Source of the DNA: Candidatus Desulfopertinax cowenii
GTDB lineage: Bacteria > Bacillota > Desulfotomaculia > Desulfotomaculales > Desulforudaceae
DNA length: 64,000 nt
Direction: 5' to 3'
Assembly (NCBI GenBank): GCA_001899445.1
Contig: MPOA01000006.1
Coordinates: 744,001-808,000 of the forward strand
Of this stretch, positions 50,857 through 59,706 are shown in pieces (within the stretch, counting starts at the first letter, position 1; each line of letters opens with the position of its first letter). The translations under genes and the position numbers were made by a program. Below the pieces are notes generated by a model. It did no database searches. It saw only the letters and a program-made list of their open reading frames with translations, and was not told the DNA's origin.

Positions 50857-51765
50857 ATGGCTTCCGGGAAAAATAACGGTGGTACCTGTAACGCCGCCCA
50901 GGGCGGGGGTTGCCCGGGTGCCGCGGCCTGCAGCCTGTCCGGGGCGCAAGCCCGCGGCCAGCATACTGCGCCAAAAGCACCCCAGGTCCTGGCGCCGAAC
51001 GACCTTTCCGCAGTGAAGAACGTGGTGGCCGTGATGAGCGGCAAGGGAGGCGTGGGCAAGTCTTCGGTGACCGCCCTGTTGGCGACGACCCTGGCCCGCC
51101 AGGGTTACAAGGTAGGCATTCTGGACGCTGACCTGACCGGTCCGAGCATCCCCAAAATTTTCGGACTCCGCGGGCGTCCGGATATCGAGGAAGAGGCCAT
51201 CAAGCCCGTGGCGAGCCCGGTATACGGCATCAAGATCTTCTCCATCAACCTGCTTTTGGAAACCGAGGATGAGCCGGTGATCTGGCGCGGCCCAATTGTC
51301 GCCGGCGCCATCCAGCAGTTCTGGACCGAGGTGGCCTGGGGTGAACTGGATTACCTACTGGTCGATCTGCCCCCCGGGACGGGCGACGCCCCGCTGACGG
51401 TGCTCCAGTCTCTGCCGGTGGATGGAGTGTTGATGGTGTCCGGGCCGCAGGAGCTGGCGGTAATGGTGGTTCGCAAGGCCATTCGGATGACCCGGAAAAC
51501 CGGTGTTCCGCTCCTGGGCCTGGTGGAAAACATGAGCTACGCCATCTGTCCGAAGTGCGGCGAGAAACTGGAACTGTTCGGGCCTTCGCGGGCCGAGAGC
51601 GTGGCGGATAGCACCGGGTTGCACCTGCTGGGCCGAATTCCCATTGATCCCGAGCTGACCAGCCTGTGCGACCGGGGCGAGGTGGAAAAGTACGAAACCG
51701 AGGTCCTGGCCCACCTGCCCGCTCACCTGGACCGGACAATGAACAAAAACCGGGAAAGCCGGTAG
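50857..51765 (+). CDS. Mrp/NBP35 family Fe-S cluster carrier ATPase
   Basis: 302-aa P-loop ATPase (ApbC/Mrp) that binds and transfers [4Fe-4S] clusters to apoproteins. A Cys-containing N-terminal stretch (TCNAAQGGGCPGAAAC) precedes the deviant Walker A MSGKGGVGKSS (~61-71), LVDLPPGTGD, and the cluster-binding CPKC motif in the last third. ATG 50857 is preferred; GGGGGA directly abuts ATG 50851. It is 36 nt after the DUF134 gene. Client proteins could include the Fe-S-rich HdrA/HdrD pair encoded next. Confidence 0.92.
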   Translation: MASGKNNGGTCNAAQGGGCPGAAACSLSGAQARGQHTAPKAPQVLAPNDLSAVKNVVAVMSGKGGVGKSSVTALLATTLARQGYKVGILDADLTGPSIPKIFGLRGRPDIEEEAIKPVASPVYGIKIFSINLLLETEDEPVIWRGPIVAGAIQQFWTEVAWGELDYLLVDLPPGTGDAPLTVLQSLPVDGVLMVSGPQELAVMVVRKAIRMTRKTGVPLLGLVENMSYAICPKCGEKLELFGPSRAESVADSTGLHLLGRIPIDPELTSLCDRGEVEKYETEVLAHLPAHLDRTMNKNRESR

Positions 51766-51810
51766 TATCAGGCCAGGAGCGCGATTTAGGAAAATTTCAG
51801 CCCGAATGAA

Positions 51811-51839
51811 TTGACAGTGAAAAAGAATGAGTCTATACT
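51811..51839 (+). promoter_or_regulatory. Strong sigma-A promoter of the hdrA operon
   Basis: TTGACA (51811-51816), 17 bp, TATACT (51834-51839). With a start site near 51846 the leader to hdrA is about 220 nt. Confidence 0.8.
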
Positions 51840-51840
51840 G

Positions 51841-51865
51841 AAGGACAAGGAGAAACCTTGTCCTT
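51841..51865 (+). repeat. 25-bp palindrome at the predicted transcription start
   Basis: AAGGACAAGG / CCTTGTCCTT arms around AGAAA, directly after the -10, followed by TTGTT. It may serve as the intrinsic terminator of the mrp transcript and/or as an operator over the start site of the next promoter. Confidence 0.65.
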
Positions 51866-51966
51866 TTGTTGCTTGGTACGGCTTTACCCGGGCCGATCCA
51901 GGGTACCCGGTTTTAGGCTTTCAGTTATTGATTAATTGAATACGGAATTTTTAGGTTAAAGGGGGG

Positions 51967-52092
51967 ATGAGCACTTCCAAAGAGCGAAGTTTTCGGCGTT
52001 GTTTTCGGAGATCTTGGCCCGGCAGCGTGCCGGGACGCTCAATTAGGGAGGACGGGTGTGATCTGATATGCCAGATAAAATTGGAGCGGTAA
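51967..52092 (+). CDS. Possible leader ORF overlapping the hdrA start
   Basis: A 41-codon frame with ATG 51967 behind AAAGGGGGG. The product is basic (SKERSFRRCFRRSW) with three Cys, and the stop lies 25 bp inside hdrA in another frame. It has no recognisable family. The hairpin CCCGGCA-gcg-TGCCGGG (52018-52034) lies within it. Either a regulatory upstream ORF or chance. Confidence 0.3.
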   Translation: MSTSKERSFRRCFRRSWPGSVPGRSIREDGCDLICQIKLER

Positions 52093-55000
52093 TGGTAGTG
52101 GGCGGCGGTATCGCCGGGGTGCAGGCGTCCCTCGACCTAGCCGACGCCGGATATTACGTGTACTTGGTTGAGGCCTCCACGGCCATCGGCGGTACCATGG
52201 CCCAGCTGGACAAAACGTTCCCCACCAACGATTGTTCGATGTGTATCCTTTCGCCGAAGCTCGTGGAATGCGACCGGCACCCCAACATCGAACTCATCAC
52301 CCTGGCTCAGCTGGTCGGCCTGGAGGGTGAGCCGGGCAACTTCAAGGCGACCGTGTATCAGAAACCGCGGTACGTGGATCCCGACAAGTGCGTCGGTTGC
52401 GGTGACTGCGCGGTCAAGTGCCCGGTAAAGGTCCCCGACGAGTTCAACCAGGGCATCAACATCCGGAAGATCATCAGCAGCAAGTATGCGCAGGCGGTAC
52501 CCAACACTTACGCGATTACCCACCCCGAGAAGTGTCTTTACCTGACCAAGGGCGTGCAGACCGGCAAGCCGGTGTGTCTACTCTGCCAGAAGGCCTGCGG
52601 CAAGGACGCCATCAACTTTGAGGACAAGGAAAAGACCTTCAGCCTCAACGTCGGCGCCGTAATCCTGGCGCCCGGTTTCGATGAATTCGACCCCGCCACG
52701 ATCAAATCCCTGGGTTACGGTACCTACCCGAACGTGGTCACCAGCATTGAGTTCGAGCGTATTCTGAGCGCGTCCGGCCCGTTCGAGGGGCACCTGGTGC
52801 GGCCCTCCGACCACAAGGAGCCTAAGAAGATCGCCTGGATCCAGTGCGTCGGTTCCCGGGACGCTAAAGCCTGCGGCTACTGTTCCTCGGTCTGCTGCAC
52901 CTACGCGATCAAGGAAGCGATTATTGCCAAGGAACACAGCGAGCAGCCGCTGGACACCGCCATCTTCTTCATGGACATGCGGACCTTTGGTAAGGGCTTT
53001 GAAGCTTACTATGAGCGGGCTAAGAACGAGTCGGGCGTACGGTTCATCCGTTCCCGCATCTTTGAGATTGGCCCCGGGGCCAACGAGGGTGACCTGAAGA
53101 TCCGCTATGCTGACGAGGACGGCACCGTGAAGTACGAGGAGTTCGACATGGTGGTGCTTTCCGTCGGCCTGGAGGCGTCCAAGAGCGCCATCGAAATGGC
53201 CGAGAAAATCGGCGTGAAGCTGAACAACCACAACTTCGCCGCTACTTCGACCACGGCGCCGGTGGAAACCTCCCGGCCGGGCGTGTTCGTGTGCGGCGTC
53301 TTCCAAAGCCCGATGGACATCCCGCAGACCGTGATGCAGGCCAGCGCGGCAGCCAGCTGCGCCGGCACGCTCCTGTCCGAGGCGCGCGGCAGCTTGGTCA
53401 AGAAAGAGGAGCCGGCTGCCGAAGTGGACGTCAGTGGGCAGGAGCCGCGGATCGGCGTTTTCGTCTGCCACTGCGGGATCAACATCGGCGGGGTCGTCGA
53501 CGTGCCGGCGGTGCGCGACTACGCCGCTACCCTGCCGAACGTGGTGTACTGCACCAACAACCTGTACAGCTGTTCCTCGGACACCCAGGACGCCATCAAG
53601 GAAGCGATCAAGGAACACAAGCTCAACCGCGTGGTGGTGGCCTCCTGTACCCCGCGGACGCACGAGCCGCTGTTTCGGTCCACCTGCGCGGAAGCGGGCC
53701 TGAACCCCTACTTGTTCGAGATGGCCAACATCCGCGAGCACTGTTCCTGGGTGCACATGAAGGAGAAGGAAGCGGCCACGGAGAAGGCCAAGGAAATCGT
53801 CCGCCGGGCGGTCGCCAAGGCCCGCCTGTTGGAGCCGCTCTCCACGGTCAGCCTCGGGATCAACAAGGCGGCGCTGGTGGTCGGCGGTGGCATCGCCGGG
53901 ATGAACGCCGCGCTGGACCTGGCTAACCAGGGTTTTGCGGTCAGCCTGGTGGAGAAGGCCGACGCCCTGGGCGGCATGGCCCGGAAGATCCACTACACCC
54001 TGGAGGGTCTGGACGTCCAGGCTTACCTGAGCGGGCTCATCAACAGCGTGCAGGCCAACCCGAACATCACGGTGTACACCAACGCCCAGATCACCGAAGT
54101 CTCCGGCTACGTCGGGAACTTCGTCACCAAGGTTAACGTGGGCGGGCAAGTGCAGGAGATTCAGCACGGCGCTACGGTGATCGCCATCGGCGCCCAGGAA
54201 CTGAAGACCAACGAGTACCTCTGCGGCCAGGACCCGCGGGTAATCACCGGGCTGGAACTGGAAGCGGAAATCGTCAAGGGCGCCGACCGGGTCAAGAACG
54301 CTAAGAACATCGTGCTGATCAACTGCGTCGGTTCCCGCGAAGAGGGCCGGATGTATTGCAGCCGGGTCTGCTGCAGCGAGGCCGTTAAGAACGCCCTCAA
54401 GCTCAAGGAAGAGAACCCCGACGTAAACGTGTACATCCTGTACCGTGACATGCGCACTTACAGCTTTAAGGAAGACTTTTACAAGGAAGCGCGGGGCAAG
54501 GGAGTTATCTTCCTCCGCTACGACCTGAAGTCGAAGCCCGTGGTCAAGGCCGAGGGCGGCGCGCTCCTGGTCAGCGTCAAGGATCCCGTCCTACAGCGGG
54601 AGTTCAGCATCGAGGCCGACCTGGTGGCCCTGGGCGTGGCCACCGTGGGTCCGGAAGACGGCAAGGAAATCGGTCAGTTCTACAAGGCGTCGCTGAACGA
54701 TGAAGGCTTCTTCCTCGAGGCGCACATGAAGCTGCGGCCGGTTGAATTCGCCACCGACGGCGTCTTCCTCTGCGGCTTGGCGCACGGTCCGAAGTTCATC
54801 GAGGAGAGCATCGCCCAGGGCCGGGCGGCGGCTTCCCGGGCGGCGACGGTGCTCACCAAGGACGCCCTGACCGGCGGCGGCGCGGTTTCCTTCATCGACA
54901 AGGAGCAGTGCGTGGGTTGCCGGATCTGCGTAAACGTCTGCCCGTACAGCGCCATCTCCTTCCTGGAGGACGAGGGCGTGGCCGAAGTCAACGAGGTGCT

Positions 55001-55109
55001 TTGCAAGGGCTGCGGGACCTGCGCGGCGGCCTGCCCGTCGAAGGCTTGCGCGGCCAAAGGCTTCAAGGACGAACAGATCTTCGCCGAGATCGCGTCCTTC
55101 TTTGCATAA
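52068..55109 (+). CDS. Double HdrA-type flavin/Fe-S oxidoreductase
   Basis: 1013-aa soluble protein with two HdrA-like halves. Half 1: FAD fold VVGGGIAG (10-17), the DCSMCILSPKL segment, ferredoxin-type Cys clusters at ~108-120 and in PVCLLCQKACGKDAI, and the HdrA signature CGYCSSVCCTYAIKEA. Half 2: VFVCHCGINIGG, second FAD fold VVGGGIAG (~605), CSRVCCSEAVKNA, and a C-terminal two-cluster ferredoxin domain (CVGCRICVNVCPYSAI and CKGCGTCAAACPSKAC, ~945-995). HdrA proteins can split electrons at FAD (flavin-based bifurcation). ATG 52068 has TAGGGAGGACGGG further upstream. The HdrD-like partner follows. The electron donor and acceptor are unknown. Confidence 0.88.
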   Translation: MPDKIGAVMVVGGGIAGVQASLDLADAGYYVYLVEASTAIGGTMAQLDKTFPTNDCSMCILSPKLVECDRHPNIELITLAQLVGLEGEPGNFKATVYQKPRYVDPDKCVGCGDCAVKCPVKVPDEFNQGINIRKIISSKYAQAVPNTYAITHPEKCLYLTKGVQTGKPVCLLCQKACGKDAINFEDKEKTFSLNVGAVILAPGFDEFDPATIKSLGYGTYPNVVTSIEFERILSASGPFEGHLVRPSDHKEPKKIAWIQCVGSRDAKACGYCSSVCCTYAIKEAIIAKEHSEQPLDTAIFFMDMRTFGKGFEAYYERAKNESGVRFIRSRIFEIGPGANEGDLKIRYADEDGTVKYEEFDMVVLSVGLEASKSAIEMAEKIGVKLNNHNFAATSTTAPVETSRPGVFVCGVFQSPMDIPQTVMQASAAASCAGTLLSEARGSLVKKEEPAAEVDVSGQEPRIGVFVCHCGINIGGVVDVPAVRDYAATLPNVVYCTNNLYSCSSDTQDAIKEAIKEHKLNRVVVASCTPRTHEPLFRSTCAEAGLNPYLFEMANIREHCSWVHMKEKEAATEKAKEIVRRAVAKARLLEPLSTVSLGINKAALVVGGGIAGMNAALDLANQGFAVSLVEKADALGGMARKIHYTLEGLDVQAYLSGLINSVQANPNITVYTNAQITEVSGYVGNFVTKVNVGGQVQEIQHGATVIAIGAQELKTNEYLCGQDPRVITGLELEAEIVKGADRVKNAKNIVLINCVGSREEGRMYCSRVCCSEAVKNALKLKEENPDVNVYILYRDMRTYSFKEDFYKEARGKGVIFLRYDLKSKPVVKAEGGALLVSVKDPVLQREFSIEADLVALGVATVGPEDGKEIGQFYKASLNDEGFFLEAHMKLRPVEFATDGVFLCGLAHGPKFIEESIAQGRAAASRAATVLTKDALTGGGAVSFIDKEQCVGCRICVNVCPYSAISFLEDEGVAEVNEVLCKGCGTCAAACPSKACAAKGFKDEQIFAEIASFFA

Positions 55110-55178
55110 AGCGTATCCCCCCGGGCCGTGGCGCGCGGCCCGGACGGGCTCCAAATTCAGGCTGGTGGAGGGATAACT

Positions 55179-56423
55179 GTGGAAGCCCTAACTTTGAATA
55201 AGGTGATCGATCCTAAATTCAGGGACGAGATCGTCCAAAAGATGTGTTTCCATGTCGAGGAGAAGAAGTTCGACTTTAACTACTGCCTGTCGTGCGGCAC
55301 CTGCGTGGCGGGGTGTTACTTCTCCGACTTGCTCGACGAGCCCCACGACCCGCGGCAGTTCATGCGCAAGATCCTGCTGGGATTGAAGGACGAAGTCTTA
55401 AACGACCGCTTCGTGTGGCTCTGTAACATGTGCGGCCGGTGCACCATGCACTGCCCGATGGACATTCCGCTGGCCAACGTGGTGCGGACCATTCGCGGCC
55501 AGTTCGGCCTGACCGCCCCCGGGCGGCTGCAGGAGGTCGCCGACACCCACATGCAGGTCGGCAACCAGATGGCGGTTACCACCGAGGACTTCGTCGAAAC
55601 CATCGAGTGGATGGAGGAGGAACTCCAGGAAGAGCTGGGTCGTCCAGACCTGAAGATCCCGATCGACGTCGAGGGTGCCGAGATCCTGTTCATCCCGCAC
55701 CCGCGCGAGATTAAGTACTACCCGGAGGACATCAAGCACTGGAGCAAGATCTTCATTAACGCCAAGCTCAGTTGGACCCTGTGCTCCACCGCGTTTGACG
55801 TCACCAATTTCGGCTTGTTCAACGGCCGGGACGACGAGGCCAAGAAGATCATGGACTTCACGGTGGACGCGTGTCGGCGCCTGGGCGTGAAGAAGGTCGT
55901 CATGACTGAGTGCGGCCACGGCTACTGGGCCTTCAAGTGGGGCGCGAAAGTCTGGTACAAACCGGGGGAGTGCCCCTGGCCGTTTCTGCACCTGGTCGAG
56001 TTCATGGCCGAACTGATCAAGACCGGCCAGATCAAGGTGGACAAGAGCAAGAACCCGTACACGGTCACCATCCACGACCCGTGCAACACGGTCCGGAAGG
56101 GCGGCCTGGTCGAGGAGGGCCGTTACATCCTGGAGCATGTGGCCGAGAAGTTCGTGGACATGTGGCCGAACCGCGAGTACAACATCTGCTGCGGCGGCGG
56201 CGGCGGCGCCCTGCCGATGGCCGACCCGGTCAAGGCGGCACGCCTGAAGAAGGGCAAGCTGAAGGCCGACCAGATGATGGCCACCGGCGCGGAGATCTGC
56301 TGCGCACCGTGCCATAACTGCTATGACCAGCTCAACGACATCAATAAGACTTACGACCTGGGGATGAAGATCAAACACCTGCATCATCTGGTATCCGAGG
56401 CGTTGATCTGGGACGAAGAGTAG
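55179..56423 (+). CDS. HdrC/HdrD-like Fe-S oxidoreductase subunit
   Basis: 414-aa protein. The N-terminal 4Fe-4S dicluster part (~30-100) has CLSCGTCVAGC and CNMCGRCTMHC. The C-terminal part has CCG-type domains: the second is canonical (ICCGGGGG...CCAPCHNC), the first is incomplete, with isolated Cys in TLCSTAF, TECGHG and GECPWPF. CCG domains bind the non-cubane cluster that reduces disulfides in HdrB/HdrD. GTG 55179 follows GGAGGG at 6 nt; the open frame begins 17 codons earlier. It most likely forms a complex with the HdrA-like protein, 69 nt upstream. Confidence 0.87.
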   Translation: MEALTLNKVIDPKFRDEIVQKMCFHVEEKKFDFNYCLSCGTCVAGCYFSDLLDEPHDPRQFMRKILLGLKDEVLNDRFVWLCNMCGRCTMHCPMDIPLANVVRTIRGQFGLTAPGRLQEVADTHMQVGNQMAVTTEDFVETIEWMEEELQEELGRPDLKIPIDVEGAEILFIPHPREIKYYPEDIKHWSKIFINAKLSWTLCSTAFDVTNFGLFNGRDDEAKKIMDFTVDACRRLGVKKVVMTECGHGYWAFKWGAKVWYKPGECPWPFLHLVEFMAELIKTGQIKVDKSKNPYTVTIHDPCNTVRKGGLVEEGRYILEHVAEKFVDMWPNREYNICCGGGGGALPMADPVKAARLKKGKLKADQMMATGAEICCAPCHNCYDQLNDINKTYDLGMKIKHLHHLVSEALIWDEE

Positions 56424-56438
56424 GGGTTTAACTCCGGA

Positions 56439-56478
56439 AACCGTGGGGGACCGAAAAGCCCCCACGGTTTTCTTCTTT
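56439..56478 (+). terminator. Rho-independent terminator of the hdr operon
   Basis: 11-bp stem AACCGTGGGGG (56439-56449) / CCCCCACGGTT (56459-56469), then TTCTTCTTTT. Confidence 0.85.
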
Positions 56479-56583
56479 TGCTGGCGGCACGTCCGGCCGC
56501 ATACCACCTACCGGAATTATAAGGTATAATGTTCTGTATTGCGAACGCATTCATGAATCTGAAAGTAACGGGGCGCGATCACC

Positions 56584-57588
56584 ATGCATTCAGCACTGCC
56601 ACGCGGTAATGCGGCCTATCTCATGCTTTTCCTGGCCCCCCTGCTCTGGGGTGGGGCTTTTGTGGCCGCCAAGTATGTGGTCCTGGAACTACATCCCCTG
56701 GCGGCCGCCAGTCTGCGTTTCCTGATCTCGTTCCTGGTGCTTTTTTTGGTACTGTTGTTCTGGGAAGGCCGCGCGGCCTTTCCCCGGATCCGGGACCTGC
56801 CGTTACTGGCCTTCCTGGGCCTGACCGGGGTGTTCGCCTACAACGCCCTCTTCTTCTACGGAATCGGGGCCACGGCGGCGACGGACGGAGCGCTGGTGGT
56901 GGCTTCCAGCCCGGTACTGACGGCAGCGCTATCGGCATTATTCCTGGGGGAGCGTTTCGGGGGGCGGCAGCTGACCGGTTTCTTGCTTTCGCTCCTTGGA
57001 ATGTTGACCATCATCACCAAGGGACATCCAGAAGTCTTGCTGACCTGGGAGATTGACAAGGGTGGCCTTTTATTCCTGGGCTGTGCCCTGTCCTGGGCCT
57101 GTTACTCGGTGGCCGGGAAAAAAGCAATGACCGGGTTCACACCCCTGGCGGCCACCACCTGGGCCACCGGTCTGGGCGCCGTGTTTCTCACCGTGGCCGC
57201 CGTGCCGTATTACGTGTTGCCCGCCGTGACTGGGCTTTCCAGCATGGCTTTCTGGAGCCTGATGTTTCTGGCGGTATGCGCTTCGGGCATCGCCTTCGTG
57301 TTCTGGTTCGTGGGGGTCGACCGGGTGGGAGCCGGACGCGCCGGGGTGTTTGTGAACGTCGCCCCACTGTCGGCGGCCGTTTGGGCGGCGCTGATTCTCG
57401 GAGAGCAACTAGCGCTTTTTCACCTGGTGGGAGCTATTTTGATCTTCGGCGGCGTTTACCTGGTCACCCGCTCATCACGCCACCCGCCACCCGGATATCG
57501 GGCCCGGCCGCGAGGGTCCAGAGCCGGCTTCCCCCGGAGCCGGTTTTTATCATCAACAAGTACCGCGGTTCCGATCAAACAGGTATAA
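56584..57588 (+). CDS. EamA/DMT family permease
   Basis: 334-aa inner-membrane transporter with ten helices in two EamA repeats (~12-145 and ~155-300; first begins LMLFLAPLLWGGAFVAAKYV, second LLFLGCALSWACYSVAGKKA). The last ~35 residues after VYLVTRSSR are polar, Pro/Arg-rich and read into the folP leader, so they may be unconserved. ATG 56584. The substrate is unknown; members export amino acids or metabolites. Confidence 0.87.
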   Translation: MHSALPRGNAAYLMLFLAPLLWGGAFVAAKYVVLELHPLAAASLRFLISFLVLFLVLLFWEGRAAFPRIRDLPLLAFLGLTGVFAYNALFFYGIGATAATDGALVVASSPVLTAALSALFLGERFGGRQLTGFLLSLLGMLTIITKGHPEVLLTWEIDKGGLLFLGCALSWACYSVAGKKAMTGFTPLAATTWATGLGAVFLTVAAVPYYVLPAVTGLSSMAFWSLMFLAVCASGIAFVFWFVGVDRVGAGRAGVFVNVAPLSAAVWAALILGEQLALFHLVGAILIFGGVYLVTRSSRHPPPGYRARPRGSRAGFPRSRFLSSTSTAVPIKQV

Positions 57589-57617
57589 TAAAGCCACCAG
57601 GCAAGGGGGAAACGATT

Positions 57618-58808
57618 ATGGAACACAGGGTCTGGGCCGTGGAGGTGGGTAACCTCCGGGAAGCGCAGGAACTGGTAGCCCGGGTGGGGGCTGATGATGC
57701 CGGTTGCGCCTTGATGGCGCCCAAGGCGGTGCACCGGCTGTTAAAGGTGACCGGTTTGACGCCAGTACAGGCGAACATCATCAAGCAGGAGATGCTGGCC
57801 CGCGGTGGCGAGGCCGCAGTCGCCCGGGGCGTGGTCGACCAGTCGGTGCCCCGGACCGACGTGCTGTTGATGGGCACCAGGAAACAGTTTGCCGCGTTTC
57901 TGGAAAAAATGGGGCGGCAGCCGTTCGGCCTGGCGAAACTGGGCGAGAAAATCGGGCGGGTGCTGGAAAACCTGGAAAGGACGCCCCGAGGCCTGTACTG
58001 CCGGGGAAAGCTTTTGCCGCTGGGGGAGCGGACCCTGGTGATGGGAATTCTGAATGTCACCCCGGACTCCTTTTCGGACGGGGGCCGGTACGTTGACCCG
58101 GAGAGTGCCCTGGAGCGGGCCCGAGCAATGGTGGCCCAGGGCGCCGACATCATCGACTTGGGAGGCGAGTCGACCCGGCCCGGCCACGAGCCGGTCGGGG
58201 TAGAGGAGGAACTGTCCCGGGTTATGCCGGTTCTCTCGCGCTTGGTCGCGGAGTTGGACGTGCCTGTTTCCATCGACACCAGCAAGACCGCGGTGGCCCG
58301 GCGGGCGTTGGAGGCCGGCGCGCACCTGGTGAACGACCAGTGGGCCTTGGCCGATGAGGGGATGGCCGAACTGGTGGCCGAATACGGCGTGCCGGTGGTG
58401 CTGATGCACAACCAGCGGGGGACCGAATACACGGATCTGGTAGGGGATATAATCGGGTACTTCGAGGAACGGATGGAGAAAGCGATGCGGGCCGGGATCG
58501 TTCCGGACAGGATCATCCTGGATCCGGGGTTCGGTTTCGGCAAGACCCCGGAACAGAACCTGGCGGTGCTGCGCCGCCTCCGGGAGTTCAGAAGCCTGGG
58601 TTGCCCGCTCTTGATCGGCACGTCCCGCAAGTCGACCATCGGCAAGGTTTTGGACCTGCCGGTGGACGACCGGGTGGAGGGCACTGCGGCCTCCGTGGCC
58701 GTGGGCATCGCCCGGGGGGCGGACATGGTGCGGGTGCACGACGTGCGGGAGATGGTCCGGGTGGCCCGGATGACCGACGCCATCGTACGGGGGAGTTGGA
58801 CGGCGTGA
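57618..58808 (+). CDS. folP: Dihydropteroate synthase with N-terminal extension
   Basis: Condenses p-aminobenzoate with hydroxymethyl-dihydropterin pyrophosphate in folate synthesis. The 396-aa protein has the catalytic TIM barrel at ~135-396 (MGILNVTPDSFSDGG, DLGGESTRPG, GFGFGKTPEQN, GTSRKSTIG). The first ~130 residues are an extra domain found in some clostridial DHPS; its role is not known. ATG 57618 follows AAGGGGG. Overlap of 4 bp with folBK indicates coupling. THF supply suits the presence of fhs. Confidence 0.95.
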   Translation: MEHRVWAVEVGNLREAQELVARVGADDAGCALMAPKAVHRLLKVTGLTPVQANIIKQEMLARGGEAAVARGVVDQSVPRTDVLLMGTRKQFAAFLEKMGRQPFGLAKLGEKIGRVLENLERTPRGLYCRGKLLPLGERTLVMGILNVTPDSFSDGGRYVDPESALERARAMVAQGADIIDLGGESTRPGHEPVGVEEELSRVMPVLSRLVAELDVPVSIDTSKTAVARRALEAGAHLVNDQWALADEGMAELVAEYGVPVVLMHNQRGTEYTDLVGDIIGYFEERMEKAMRAGIVPDRIILDPGFGFGKTPEQNLAVLRRLREFRSLGCPLLIGTSRKSTIGKVLDLPVDDRVEGTAASVAVGIARGADMVRVHDVREMVRVARMTDAIVRGSWTA

Positions 58809-59686
58809 AAGACCGGATCATCATGCAGGGGCTGGAACTGCACGGTTACCACGGTGTGCTGGACGCCGAGCGGGAACTGGGCCAGCCCTTTCTCATTGAC
58901 CTGGAACTGTTCCTGGACCTGAGGCCGGCCGGGCGGCGGGACGACCTGGCCCTGACCGTGGACTACAGCGCGGTGTATGCGGTGGTAAAAAAAGCCTTCC
59001 AGGCCCGGCGCTACCGGCTGATCGAAGCGGTGGCCGAGGCGGTGGCGCAGGCGGTGCTGTCCGAGTTCCCGGTCAGGGAGGTACGGGTGCAGGTGCGCAA
59101 ACCGCACGCCCCGGTACGGGGTAAATTCAAGTACTTCGCGGTCGAGATCACCCGATCGAAGCGGTGGCTGAAGCGGTGCGAAAAAGCAGGCTTGAATCCC
59201 GCTACCGCCTACATCGGTCTGGGCAGCAACCAGGGTGACCGGTCCGCCAACCTGGAACGCGCCCTGCGCGAACTGGCGGCCGGGCCCGGGATTGAGGTGC
59301 GGCGTACGGCCTCGGTGTACGAGACGGCGCCCGTGGGACGGACCGACCAGGGTTGGTTCCTGAACACGGTAGCCGAGATTGAAACCACCCTGGAGCCACG
59401 CGCCCTGTTGACGCGGCTGCAGCGGATCGAGACCCGGCTCGGCCGCGTTCGGAAGGAACGCTGGGGTCCCCGGGTGATCGACCTGGACCTACTCCTCTAC
59501 GGGGACCTGGTGCTTGACGAACCCGGCCTACAGGTACCGCACCCCCGCCTGACCGAACGGGCCTTCGCCGTGGTGCCCCTGGCCGAAATCGTCCCGGAGT
59601 TGACGCTGCCCGGCCGCCGCCGGGCAGCCGACCTGGCCCGTCAATTAGCCCGGGAGCAGGAGATCCACAGGTGTACCGAGAGTTAA
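58805..59686 (+). CDS. folK: Fused dihydroneopterin aldolase / HPPK (FolB-FolK)
   Basis: 293-aa bifunctional folate enzyme. Residues ~1-122 are FolB (GLELHGYHGVLDAERELGQPF, read in parts; catalytic Lys in RKPHAPV). Residues ~135-293 are FolK (AYIGLGSNQGDRSANLERAL, RWGPRVIDLDLLLYG, HPRLTERAFAVVPLAEI). GTG 58805 overlaps the folP stop (GTGA). Separate folB and folK genes are more usual in Bacillus; the fusion places two consecutive steps on one chain. Confidence 0.93.
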   Translation: MKDRIIMQGLELHGYHGVLDAERELGQPFLIDLELFLDLRPAGRRDDLALTVDYSAVYAVVKKAFQARRYRLIEAVAEAVAQAVLSEFPVREVRVQVRKPHAPVRGKFKYFAVEITRSKRWLKRCEKAGLNPATAYIGLGSNQGDRSANLERALRELAAGPGIEVRRTASVYETAPVGRTDQGWFLNTVAEIETTLEPRALLTRLQRIETRLGRVRKERWGPRVIDLDLLLYGDLVLDEPGLQVPHPRLTERAFAVVPLAEIVPELTLPGRRRAADLARQLAREQEIHRCTES

Positions 59687-59706
59687 AGAGAAGGAACGCT
59701 TTAGGG

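Noticed and set aside
52578-54167. 529-codon reading frame antisense to the HdrA gene
   Set aside because: It is a shadow of a high-GC gene with strong third-position bias; the sense strand is unambiguously HdrA. The same reasoning removes the long antisense frames at 4368-5732, 11886-13076 and 57575-59107.
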